Below, one piece after another: positions 32,921 through 40,090 of a stretch of DNA of 64,000 nucleotides. The position numbers were made by a program, and so were the translations under genes. Position 1 is the first letter of the stretch. Each line of letters begins with the position of its first letter. The notes beneath the pieces were generated by a model that saw only the letters and a program-made list of their open reading frames with translations, was not told the origin of the DNA and did not search any database. The DNA lies in the NCBI RefSeq assembly GCF_004123905.1, contig NZ_MZXW01000022.1:310001-374000 (forward strand). The letters are read 5' to 3'. Source of the DNA: Bradyrhizobium betae (GTDB lineage Bacteria; Pseudomonadota; Alphaproteobacteria; Rhizobiales; Xanthobacteraceae).

Positions 32921-33018
32921 TGCCGCCCTCATTGCCCGATGGAGGCCGATGCGGCAATGCGAATTTCGGCGAGTTTGGTCCTGACGATGCTGCGCTGCGA
33001 CAGCCTCAGCTCAGCCGC

Positions 33019-33465
33019 TCACCATTCTTCCGGACAGGGGTCGATGATCTTCCAGAGGTCGACGCCGTTCTTGATCTTCTTCATGTCGGTGGTGAGCCCG
33101 CCATTGCGGCGGATCCAGTCCTTCACCGTGTCAGGATAGTAGGACATCAGGTCGGACGTCCCTTCCGAACTGGTGACCTTGATGCCGAAGGTGAAGGCCT
33201 TGTCGTAATAGGCCTGGTGGAAGCCGAGGCTGGCGCGCGGCGTCACGCAGATCTTGTTCATCGGCACGATGCCGAGCACGAGCGTGCAGGCCGAGTTGCA
33301 GATGCCGTCGATGATGACCCGCTCGCCCTTCTCGCGGACGCGCTTGTACTTGGTCTTGTATTCCTCGACATAGCCGCCGTGGTCGCGGGTGATATGCAGC
33401 TCGGCCCGCGCCGGCATGGCGGCGGCGAGGCAGAGCAACAGCAGGCTCAGAAGCGTGATGCGCAT
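33019..33465 (-). CDS. Periplasmic ClpP-like protein (COG3904-type)
   Basis: 148 residues from ATG 33465. Signal peptide LLSLLLLCLAAAMPARA. The mature part has VIIDGICNSACTLVLGIVP and ASLGFHQAYY, the pattern of the predicted periplasmic ClpP/crotonase-fold proteins in which the Ser of NSACT and the His of GFHQ would be catalytic. The paired Cys of CNSAC may form a disulfide. Upstream, 33466-33753 holds no gene. Confidence 0.75.
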   Translation of the reverse strand: MRITLLSLLLLCLAAAMPARAELHITRDHGGYVEEYKTKYKRVREKGERVIIDGICNSACTLVLGIVPMNKICVTPRASLGFHQAYYDKAFTFGIKVTSSEGTSDLMSYYPDTVKDWIRRNGGLTTDMKKIKNGVDLWKIIDPCPEEW

Positions 33466-33753
33466 GGCGAGGTGACGGCGAAACCTTGCATGAATGGACC
33501 GGCCTCGAAGGACCCCAAGGGGCCGGCAGGAATCTTTAACCGAAGTCTCTTTGGTCACACTTGTGTGGGGAATTCGTTAAGCATCCCGAAAAGGCCAAAA
33601 ATGGGCAGGCCTGGAGGGCGCATCGGGCAATTCTGTCACACCCACCCGGAAATCTGCGGGACTGGCTCGGTTTTCCGGCCGCCCGACGGGTGCCCTGGCG
33701 GCCTGAAATGGCTATAACGGCTGGGTTATTTACGCGGGTTCCGGAGAATCGAG

Positions 33754-34017
33754 ATGAGCACGTTGAAGCTTGTAGCCGCAGTTGCTGCCCTGTCGGCCGC
33801 AATCCTCGCCCCCAGCCTGGCGGAGGCACGGGGACATCACCGGTACCACCGCTACACCACCAACCCGCTGCCCTACCCGATCAGCTACGTCCACAATTAC
33901 GGCCCCGGCATCACCCCCGGCACCTTCGCCTATTACGACGGCCCGTCGACCAACCATTGCTACCAGAGCTCGGCCGCCTATGTCGGCCAGGACCGCCGCC
34001 GGCATCCCTGCTACTGA
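33754..34017 (+). CDS. Small exported His/Tyr-rich protein
   Basis: 87 residues. Signal peptide MSTLKLVAAVAALSAAILAP, cleavage after SLAEA. The mature part starts GHHRYHRYTT and has two Cys near the C-terminus (NHCYQSS and RHPCY), probably a disulfide. Similar tiny secreted proteins are common in Bradyrhizobium; function unknown. Confidence 0.75.
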   Translation: MSTLKLVAAVAALSAAILAPSLAEARGHHRYHRYTTNPLPYPISYVHNYGPGITPGTFAYYDGPSTNHCYQSSAAYVGQDRRRHPCY

Positions 34018-34047
34018 GGGCCGCCGGCGCGTCCGCCAAGGGCGTCG

Positions 34048-34527
34048 CTATTTCGCCGCGCCCGACAGCAGCAATTGCCTCGCGATCTCGTAGACCGGCA
34101 GCTTGACGAGGTCCTTGCCGACCTCGTTCTGGAGAGCCTTCCGCACAACGTCGGAACAATCGGCGCGGATCATGCCGAGCGCCCGCGGCGAGGCCACCAT
34201 GGTCAGGGCCGAGGTCTCGCCCGCGCTGACGGCGGCATCAAGCCGACCGGCCAGGCTCCGCAGGAAGGCGCGCTCTGCCTCATCGTGCCAATCGGTTTGC
34301 TCGACCGAGCTGCGCGCACCGCCGGCGGCCGCATGCAGCCGGCCCGGCGCATCGGTCCCTTGCGCGCTGGTCGCGGGATTGGGCTGCTCGTGCACCTCCC
34401 TGGTGTGGAGGTGCGGAAACATCTCGTCGCCGAGGTTTTCCAGAATGAGCGCCTTGCGCCCGTCGCACACGACCAGCCAGTCGCCCTTGTCCAGTCTCCA
34501 TCTTGTCCATTGCACAGCTCCAAGCAT
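34048..34527 (-). CDS. Host-attachment family protein (COG5622)
   Basis: 159 residues from ATG 34527. The N-terminal WLVVCDGRKALILEN matches the usual start of this family (W-x-x-x-A-D-x-x-R-A-x-x), and the C-terminal half contains LTMVASPRALGMIRADCSD and VVRKALQNEVGKDLVKLPV. The family is related to eRF1 domain 2/3 proteins. The name comes from an Agrobacterium phenotype; the molecular function is unclear. The 296 bp to the right (34528-34823) hold no gene. Confidence 0.8.
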   Translation of the reverse strand: MLGAVQWTRWRLDKGDWLVVCDGRKALILENLGDEMFPHLHTREVHEQPNPATSAQGTDAPGRLHAAAGGARSSVEQTDWHDEAERAFLRSLAGRLDAAVSAGETSALTMVASPRALGMIRADCSDVVRKALQNEVGKDLVKLPVYEIARQLLLSGAAK

Positions 34528-34823
34528 CTGTGAGCCTGCCCTTCGAATTTCTCGAAAGACTGGCCACGACGACAAGATTAGGGACGAAGTAGCGCCGGCG
34601 AATTGCGCAGGATCAAGCATCGCAGCAATGTTCGCGGGGGCAGCGCCAGCGCAGACGCAGCATTGGTCACCCGCGCAAACCTGGGATAGTCTAGGGGCGC
34701 GTGAGGTCAGGGCTGCGGCGGCTGCCAGCTGAAGATTTGTTCATCAGCATTACATTTCGGTTCCGCCACAATTTGATCAGAACAACTTCGATATCCTGTA
34801 TTGCGTAAGCGGAGGAAGACATC

Positions 34824-35105
34824 ATGAACTTTAAGATTGGCCTCGTCGCCGCATCCCTGTTCGGTGCCATCATGGCATCGCCGGCGGCGTCCGCCATGCC
34901 CATCGCGCCCGTACCTGCTGTGCCGCAGGCCTCCGACGTCGAGCAGGTCCGTATGGTCTGCGACGCCTGGGGACGCTGTTTCTGGCGCCCGAACTATGGA
35001 TACTACGGCGCGCCGGCGCCGTATTACGGCCCGCGCTATTATGGATATGGTGGGCCACGCTATTATGGCCCCCGCTATTACGGGCCACGCTATCGCCGCT
35101 GGTGA
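34824..35105 (+). CDS. Small exported Tyr/Gly/Arg-rich repeat protein
   Basis: 93 residues with GGAGGAA at 34811-34817. The signal peptide ends near ASA at residue 24. Two Cys in VCDAWGRCFWRP, then a tail of GPRYYG and GGPRYYGP repeats ending in RRW. Low-complexity aromatic/basic tails like this suggest a cell-surface or periplasmic role; function unknown. A UUCG-capped hairpin follows. Confidence 0.75.
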   Translation: MNFKIGLVAASLFGAIMASPAASAMPIAPVPAVPQASDVEQVRMVCDAWGRCFWRPNYGYYGAPAPYYGPRYYGYGGPRYYGPRYYGPRYRRW

Positions 35106-35111
35106 TTCATG

Positions 35112-35136
35112 AGGGGGCCTTCGGGCCCCTTCGCTT
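35112..35136 (+). terminator. Terminator with UUCG tetraloop
   Basis: GGGGCC-TTCG-GGCCCC stem-loop at 35114-35129, followed by TTCGCTTTT. Directly follows the small secreted protein gene. Confidence 0.75.
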
Positions 35137-35187
35137 TTGCGAGATGCGGGTGGCGATGCGCTCTTGCGATCTGGAGCGGCTCCAAAA

Positions 35188-35201
35188 CTGATCTAGATCA
35201 A
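35188..35201 (+). promoter_or_regulatory. Candidate FixK/FNR-type binding site
   Basis: CTGATCTAGATCAA differs from the symmetric TTGATCTAGATCAA by one base and fits TTGA-N6-TCAA. Its centre is about 40 bp before the ATG of the zinc-ribbon gene, so a class II promoter would start transcription close to that ATG. Confidence 0.45.
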
Positions 35202-35234
35202 GGACGACGAGCCCCGTCCCGTCATGCTGCGCCG

Positions 35235-35408
35235 ATGGCGGATCTTATTGTTTTCCGATGCCCCCAGACGGGCATGAATGTGCAGACGCATCTGGAGAAG
35301 CAGCAGAGACCCGAAGGGCGCAGCTTCGAGTCCTTCGCCTGTCCCGCCTGCACGCGCCTGCATTTCATCGACCTCGCCTCCGGCCAGCCAATGAGCCGGG
35401 ACCGTTGA
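35235..35408 (+). CDS. Small zinc-ribbon-like protein
   Basis: 57 residues from ATG 35235. Two Cys clusters, RCPQTG near the N-terminus and FACPAC in the centre, give a plausible C-x(n)-CxxC zinc ribbon. The rest is polar. No signal peptide, so probably cytoplasmic. A FixK/FNR-like site lies just upstream. Family not recognised. Confidence 0.65.
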   Translation: MADLIVFRCPQTGMNVQTHLEKQQRPEGRSFESFACPACTRLHFIDLASGQPMSRDR

Positions 35409-35438
35409 GGGTGACATCGATTTGCCGCGCAGCGTGGC

Positions 35439-36521
35439 ATGATGTCCGCAATACTACGGCCAGGAATCCGGTTTACTGAATCGTCATGTTTCGCCATTGA
35501 TGGCGATGTACCGACGTTCATTTCATTGTCACATTTCAGCATCCGGCCAGGCGCATGTTTTTCGACGCTCTCGCCCCCCTCTTCCGCACTTCAGTTGGTC
35601 CAGTTCGCCGATGTCGACGCGTTTCGGCCGGCCGAGCAGTTGGAGGATGCCCGCAGCATTCCCCTGGACGTCGCGAATTTCGCGGCAGCCCGCGCGGTCG
35701 TGAACCTGCCGGGGTGCCGGATCATCGTGGCACGGTCGTTTGCGCGCATTCTGGAGACCACCTATCGCGCGCCGGGTGGCATGGTGATCCTGCCGATGAC
35801 CGACGATCTGCGGGCCTCCTCGAGCGGGATCGATCTCGACTCGCGCATCTTCATCGCCTTGCGCGGCAATCATCATTGCCATTTCGTCGAGCATCAGACC
35901 AATTACCACGCGCTGATCATGTTCTCACCCGCGCTGCGGGATCGCGGCTGGTTCGATCGCGCCGATGCACTGTGGGTTCGCATCGCAGACCCGGCTGCGC
36001 ATCTTCATGCCCGACAGCTTGTGCTCGATATCCTGAGGACCGCGTCCGTAAATCCCTACATGTTCGAAACGCGAGAGGTCGCCGCACACCTCCAGGAAGG
36101 CCTGCTGCTCGCCTTCGACGACCTGTTTCAAATTGACCCGATGTCGGCGCGCAGCGCCCCCTGTGCAAGCGCGCGATCCGCCAGGCTCGTGCAGCAGATC
36201 GACGATTACGTCGCAGCCTATCCGACCTCACCGATCTATACCGCCAATCTCGCCGACGAATTCGGCGTCTCGGTTCGGACCCTCAGCGGAGCGGTGGCCA
36301 AGGTGCGCGGCATGAGCCTGCATCAATACATACGCCTGAAGCGGCTGTGGGCCACCCGCACCCAGCTCCTCAGGAGCAGTGGCGCATCGGTTGCGACCTG
36401 CGCGCGCGCTCAGGGCTTTCATCACCTGGGCGAGTTCGCCTCCGCCTACCGCGCGACCTTCCACGAGGCACCCTCGGATACGCTGGCACGGGGGCGGCAG
36501 ACCGGTCTTCGGGCAGGTTGA
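35439..36521 (+). CDS. AraC-family transcriptional regulator
   Basis: Up to 360 residues; the start is uncertain because no ribosome site stands out, and the first 40 residues may not be translated. The C-terminal AraC helix-turn-helix pair is at about 250-350 (TANLADEFGVSVRTLSGAVA, LHQYIRLKRLWATRTQLL, AQGFHHLGEFASAYRATFHE). The N-terminal 200 residues are a sensing domain of unknown ligand. Followed by a terminator at 36605. Confidence 0.85.
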   Translation: MMSAILRPGIRFTESSCFAIDGDVPTFISLSHFSIRPGACFSTLSPPSSALQLVQFADVDAFRPAEQLEDARSIPLDVANFAAARAVVNLPGCRIIVARSFARILETTYRAPGGMVILPMTDDLRASSSGIDLDSRIFIALRGNHHCHFVEHQTNYHALIMFSPALRDRGWFDRADALWVRIADPAAHLHARQLVLDILRTASVNPYMFETREVAAHLQEGLLLAFDDLFQIDPMSARSAPCASARSARLVQQIDDYVAAYPTSPIYTANLADEFGVSVRTLSGAVAKVRGMSLHQYIRLKRLWATRTQLLRSSGASVATCARAQGFHHLGEFASAYRATFHEAPSDTLARGRQTGLRAG

Positions 36522-36604
36522 CACACACACACCGACGCGCCAGCCGGCACGCGCGTCGAGCGTCGTGGAACCAGTTCCTTCGCGCCACGTTACAGCCTCA
36601 GGCA

Positions 36605-36632
36605 CCCCGCGCATCCTGCACGCGGGGTTTTT
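36605..36632 (+). terminator. Rho-independent terminator
   Basis: CCCCGCG / CGCGGGG 7-bp stem with a 9-nt loop, followed by TTTTT (36628-36632). Ends the AraC-family gene, 33 bp before the next small gene. Confidence 0.8.
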
Positions 36633-36664
36633 CTCGCCGTCAACCAAGGGGTTCAGGGAAGCGA

Positions 36665-36817
36665 ATGTCCATCAGCCGCAACGTCCTGTTTCTGATCATC
36701 GGCGCTCTGGTCGTCACGGCGGCCGTGCTTGGCTACAATCTCTACCAGGCGAAGAAGCAGCCTGACGGCCTGCAGATCAATGTCGGACCCAATGGGTTGA
36801 AGATCCAAGGCAAGTAA
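36665..36817 (+). CDS. Small single-pass membrane protein
   Basis: 50 residues. One transmembrane segment (VLFLIIGALVVTAAVLGY) after a short MSISRN N-terminus, then YQAKKQPDGLQINVGPNGLKIQGK. The conserved-looking tail INVGPNGLKI probably faces the periplasm. AGGGAAGC lies just upstream of the start. Function unknown. Confidence 0.75.
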   Translation: MSISRNVLFLIIGALVVTAAVLGYNLYQAKKQPDGLQINVGPNGLKIQGK

Positions 36818-36869
36818 GTGGGGGTGCACGGACCAACCAGGCCGGCCCTGATCGCCCCGGCCTGACGAA

Positions 36870-36946
36870 TGGCGCGCTCGGAAGGATTCGAACCTCCGAC
36901 CCTCGGAATCGAAATCCGATGCTCTATCCAGCTGAGCTACGAGCGC
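36870..36946 (-). tRNA. tRNA-Arg (anticodon TCG)
   Basis: 77-nt cloverleaf on the minus strand. Acceptor arms GCGCTCG / CGAGCGC, D-arm GCTC-AGCTGGATA-GAGC, anticodon loop TTTCGAT with TCG, T-arm GGAGG-TTCGAAT-CCTTC (one G-T pair), discriminator G and encoded CCA. Reads CGA codons. Confidence 0.97.
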
Positions 36947-37047
36947 CCTGGCCCGGCAGACGGACCGTGGCCGAACGCCACCTGACGGTGCTGGACTGCC
37001 ATCGCCGGCCGACGTTCGGACGCGTTCGAATTAGCAGAGAGGCTGCC

Positions 37048-37081
37048 CAATAAAAAGCCCTCCCCGCCTCGATCGAGGCGG
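37048..37081 (-). terminator. Rho-independent terminator
   Basis: The perfect 18-bp palindrome CCGCCTCGATCGAGGCGG (37064-37081) is followed on the minus strand by GGAGGGCTTTTTATTG. It ends the leftward gene whose stop is at 37095. Confidence 0.8.
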
Positions 37082-37094
37082 ATCAAAGACACTG

Positions 37095-37643
37095 TCACCA
37101 GGTCGTGTTGAACAGGCCGAAATGCGGCTGCTGCGCCACCATCATCGGCCGGCCGAACTGCGGTCCGCCATACTGATACTGCGGCGCCGGGGGGCGTGCT
37201 CTGGCAACCTTGCGCTTGGGCTGAGCCTGGGCCGGAGCAGCCTGCGCTTGAGCCTGCTGGGCCTGGATCTGCGGCTTCGCCTCGCCCTTCCTGGCCGAGG
37301 CGGTGTCGACCTTCAAATTGGGCGTGAACTGGGCGAACGTCTCGCGCACCCGGGCCTTGGCCGACATCTCGGCAAGGGCCGGCGACGCGGCATCATGCAC
37401 CGGAGGCTGAGGGGCAGCGACAGAGGCGGTCCTCACCACAGGCGCGGCGATCGTCGGCTGACTGGTGTCGAGCACGACACGCTCAGGCAGATGGCGATCG
37501 GACCGAATCCGGATCAGGGGTTGATCGTTGCTAGCGGTCGCAACCGCTTGCGCGACGGGTGACGCCGGCACGAGGTAACTCACCGCGAACAGCAGTGTGA
37601 GCAGGGCTCCACCGACAAAAACGAAATACCGAAAGATGGGCAT
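37095..37643 (-). CDS. Membrane-anchored Gln/Ala/Pro-rich hypothetical protein
   Basis: 182 residues. N-terminal anchor YFVFVGGALLTLLFAVSYLV, then a periplasmic region with RIRSDRHLPERVVLDTSQPT, a Gln/Ala-rich linker (IQAQQAQAQAAPAQAQ) followed by KRKVARARPP, and a tail rich in Gln, Tyr and Gly. Layout suggests an envelope protein with a disordered stretch. No family recognised. Confidence 0.75.
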   Translation of the reverse strand: MPIFRYFVFVGGALLTLLFAVSYLVPASPVAQAVATASNDQPLIRIRSDRHLPERVVLDTSQPTIAAPVVRTASVAAPQPPVHDAASPALAEMSAKARVRETFAQFTPNLKVDTASARKGEAKPQIQAQQAQAQAAPAQAQPKRKVARARPPAPQYQYGGPQFGRPMMVAQQPHFGLFNTTW

Positions 37644-37804
37644 TGGCCACGCTCCGCCCCCCGCATCCCCGCGTGGGCTCTTCGCCTTAACAGGCGATAC
37701 TCTAATTGGTTCCTACACCCAGCCTTTGGTTCAAATGGCAACGCCAGGAATTTTGACCAAGGGGCAATAACGGTAACTTTTCCGCTACCCGAAAGCGCCG
37801 GCCT

Positions 37805-38365
37805 TTACGCGCGCCGGGCCGCAACCAGCGAACACTTCGCCTGATCGGCATTCACGTTGACGAAGCCGACAGGAATGCGCGCAAAGGTCTTGCGGCTCTT
37901 CATCGTGACCGTGTCGGCCAGCACGCGGCTGCGGTCGGTGAGATGACTGCCATCGCGTCGTGCGAATGCGCAAACGATCTCCAGATCCTTTACGGCATAG
38001 TCATTGTCGTTTCGCAGCGTGAACGTCACCAGCGCCTTCGAGCCGAGGCCACCGCGGCGCCAGGTCTGCGATGAGACCTTGAGACGATCGAGCTCAGCCG
38101 AAGCTTGGGCAATCGGCGAGGCCACGGCTGCCGCATCGCCAGGGGCAGCCGGTTCGACGGCTGCCAGCTCCGGCTTCACCGGCTCAGTGCCGTTGCCCTT
38201 GGAGAGGGGCAGCAGCATCCAGACGCTGCACCCGACGATGATCGCAGCCATCAGCCAAAGCAGGCTTCGGCCCAACGACACGCTCGCGACCGTCACGGCC
38301 CGCGCCAAGCGCTCACCGATCCCGGCGAAGCGTCCCAACCCTGTCAGGTCAAGCCTGGCGTTCAT
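37805..38365 (-). CDS. Single-pass membrane protein of unknown function
   Basis: 186 residues from ATG 38365 (GTG 38374 possible). The N-terminal 25 residues are cytoplasmic, one TM segment is at about 30-55 (LLWLMAAIIVGCSVWMLLPL), and a compact periplasmic domain begins at about 95, with VTFTLRNDNDYAVKDLEIVC and a second Cys near the end (QAKCSLVAA). The fold looks like a small beta-sandwich, as in proteins with FxLRN repeats. Family not recognised. Confidence 0.75.
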   Translation of the reverse strand: MNARLDLTGLGRFAGIGERLARAVTVASVSLGRSLLWLMAAIIVGCSVWMLLPLSKGNGTEPVKPELAAVEPAAPGDAAAVASPIAQASAELDRLKVSSQTWRRGGLGSKALVTFTLRNDNDYAVKDLEIVCAFARRDGSHLTDRSRVLADTVTMKSRKTFARIPVGFVNVNADQAKCSLVAARRA

Positions 38366-38545
38366 GGGTATCACCGATGGTGGCCGAAACAGATTCGACG
38401 ACGGACCAGACCACTGCTTACCTTAATCCGGCACACGAACTAAGGTTCCCGCGCTTCATGCGAGTCGGCAAGGACGGTAGCGATCACTGCCTGAGGCCGC
38501 TAACATGCGCCGCAACATCCAAAGCCCCCGTTGGGAGAACATGAA

Positions 38546-38932
38546 ATGCCAGTCGCCGTCACCTGGGATCACGTCCATCTGCGCAGCCCCGATCCGGAGG
38601 CCACGGCGGCCTGGCTGCAGGACATCCTCGGTGGCGAGGTCGTGCGCGCGCCGGGACGGATCGACGTGAATCTCGGCGGCGCAAAAATCTTCATCGCGTC
38701 GCTCGAGGGCGACAACGCCGTCAACCCGCCGCCGCCGCACCCGCATCAGGGCCTCGACCATTTCGGACTCACGGTAAAGGACATCGACGCCGTCGCGGCC
38801 GAGATCAAGGCCAAGGGCGTCACCTTCACGCGCGAGCCGACGACGATCCGCCCCGGCGTACGCATCTGCTTCATCCGCGGCCCCGAAGGCATCTCCATCG
38901 AGCTGCTCGAGCGCGACAAGAAATATACCTGA
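38546..38932 (+). CDS. VOC-family (glyoxalase-like) protein
   Basis: 128 residues from ATG 38546, with GGGAG at 38533-38537. The VOC fold is seen in VTWDHVHLRSPDPEATAAWL (His metal ligand), PHQGLDHFGLTVKDIDAVA (second His) and EGISIELLERD (Glu ligand). The three potential metal ligands are present, so it may be an active metalloenzyme. Substrate unknown. Confidence 0.88.
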   Translation: MPVAVTWDHVHLRSPDPEATAAWLQDILGGEVVRAPGRIDVNLGGAKIFIASLEGDNAVNPPPPHPHQGLDHFGLTVKDIDAVAAEIKAKGVTFTREPTTIRPGVRICFIRGPEGISIELLERDKKYT

Positions 38933-38989
38933 CGCGGCACGAGCCGCATCAGGTAACAGCGAGGCTTGGCGGCATGCCGCCTGGCGCGC

Positions 38990-39376
38990 TTATGTCATGC
39001 TACCGGGCATAAAGCAGCGGATGGTCACGCCCATGTAGCCGTAGATCGGCCAGACCATGGTGCGCCCGACCCGGTTCGGCTCAGAGATCACGGCCTCCTC
39101 CGGCACGTCGACCCAGACCAGCTCCTGCTGCTGACCATCGAGCACGTAGCCGAGGCGCGGGACGCGGACACGATAGTGTCCGTCCTTGCTGTCCCAGTCG
39201 GAGTCCGAGAGCGCCGAGCCGTCGGCATCCGAGCAGCATGGCCCCTTGCCGCTGCGCAGGCCGTCGAACCAGGCCTTCAATTCGGCATTGGTGTTGACGA
39301 ACTGACCGCGGTCGCGTGCATGCCCCAAAGGGGCTGCGAGCGCGATCAGAGCCATGGCGCAAGCCAGCCTCGTCAC
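38990..39376 (-). CDS. Small exported hypothetical protein
   Basis: 128 residues from GTG 39376, chosen because it gives a normal signal peptide (MTRLACAMALIALAAPLGHA). The frame stays open to 39487, so a longer form is possible. The mature part has GPCCSDADGSALSDSDWD and ends MGVTIRCFMPGSMT; the CC pair and the late Cys may form disulfides. Family not recognised. Confidence 0.7.
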   Translation of the reverse strand: MTRLACAMALIALAAPLGHARDRGQFVNTNAELKAWFDGLRSGKGPCCSDADGSALSDSDWDSKDGHYRVRVPRLGYVLDGQQQELVWVDVPEEAVISEPNRVGRTMVWPIYGYMGVTIRCFMPGSMT

Positions 39377-39735
39377 GCTTCGCCAGCGTGTCGCGTTGCC
39401 TGTCCTCCATTTTTCGCTTTTGCATGTCGTGGAACGCGCACTGTACAGACGCGGCTCATTGCCGCCGGAATAGATCCAGTTGCTCACGTTTGTCTTGCTC
39501 CAGCACCCCGCGGCCAGTGCAACTATGGTTATGCATGTTGCGGGCCAACTCTGATTCGCAACTGTCAGCCTCGCCCCATGATGAGACAGTCATAAGTGCG
39601 TCACAGACAAGCCGGGACAATTACGGTTTGAAGACTTGCCAACCGCAAACTGCCACGTTGCGCCAGGGGATGCGCTTTGGCATAAAAGCGCTACCGGTTA
39701 CGCCACTGGGCGATGGCGGCCGGCCTCGGGACGTT

Positions 39736-40089
39736 ATGAAGAACGGCCTCTATTCGATCCACGTCAACCTGCTCGATGGTCGAGTCGGCAAGGGCAGCGG
39801 CGTGATTCTTTTCCGCGACGGCAAGATCCTCGGCGGCGATGCCTACCTCTATTACACCGGCAGCTACGTGGTGAAGGACGACCATACCTTCAAAGGCGAG
39901 GTGCTAGTGCAACGGCACACCTCGCCGCGAGGCGACGACAATCCACTGTTCGGCGGCCCTGCCCCGGTCGGCATCGGCGTCAGCGGGACCTACACGGATA
40001 CGCGCGCGGAGATGACGGGCACTGCGCTGGTCGGCAAGGCGAGCCTGATTTTCGGCGCCACCCTGCACAAGCTCGCAGAGGCCGATTAG
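39736..40089 (+). CDS. GrlR-family protein (T3SS negative-regulator fold)
   Basis: 117 residues from ATG 39736. MKNGLYSIHVNLLDGRVGKG and GGDAYLYYTGSYVVKDDHT are characteristic of the GrlR/lipocalin-like family, in which E. coli GrlR binds and blocks the activator GrlA. No GrlA-like or type III secretion genes lie nearby. Rhizobial homologues are common outside secretion islands, so the role is probably broader. Confidence 0.8.
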   Translation: MKNGLYSIHVNLLDGRVGKGSGVILFRDGKILGGDAYLYYTGSYVVKDDHTFKGEVLVQRHTSPRGDDNPLFGGPAPVGIGVSGTYTDTRAEMTGTALVGKASLIFGATLHKLAEAD

Positions 40090-40090
40090 A

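Noticed and set aside
33556..33567. Palindrome CACACTTGTGTG upstream of a small exported protein gene
   Set aside because: Short, not close to a clear promoter, and expected by chance at about this length.
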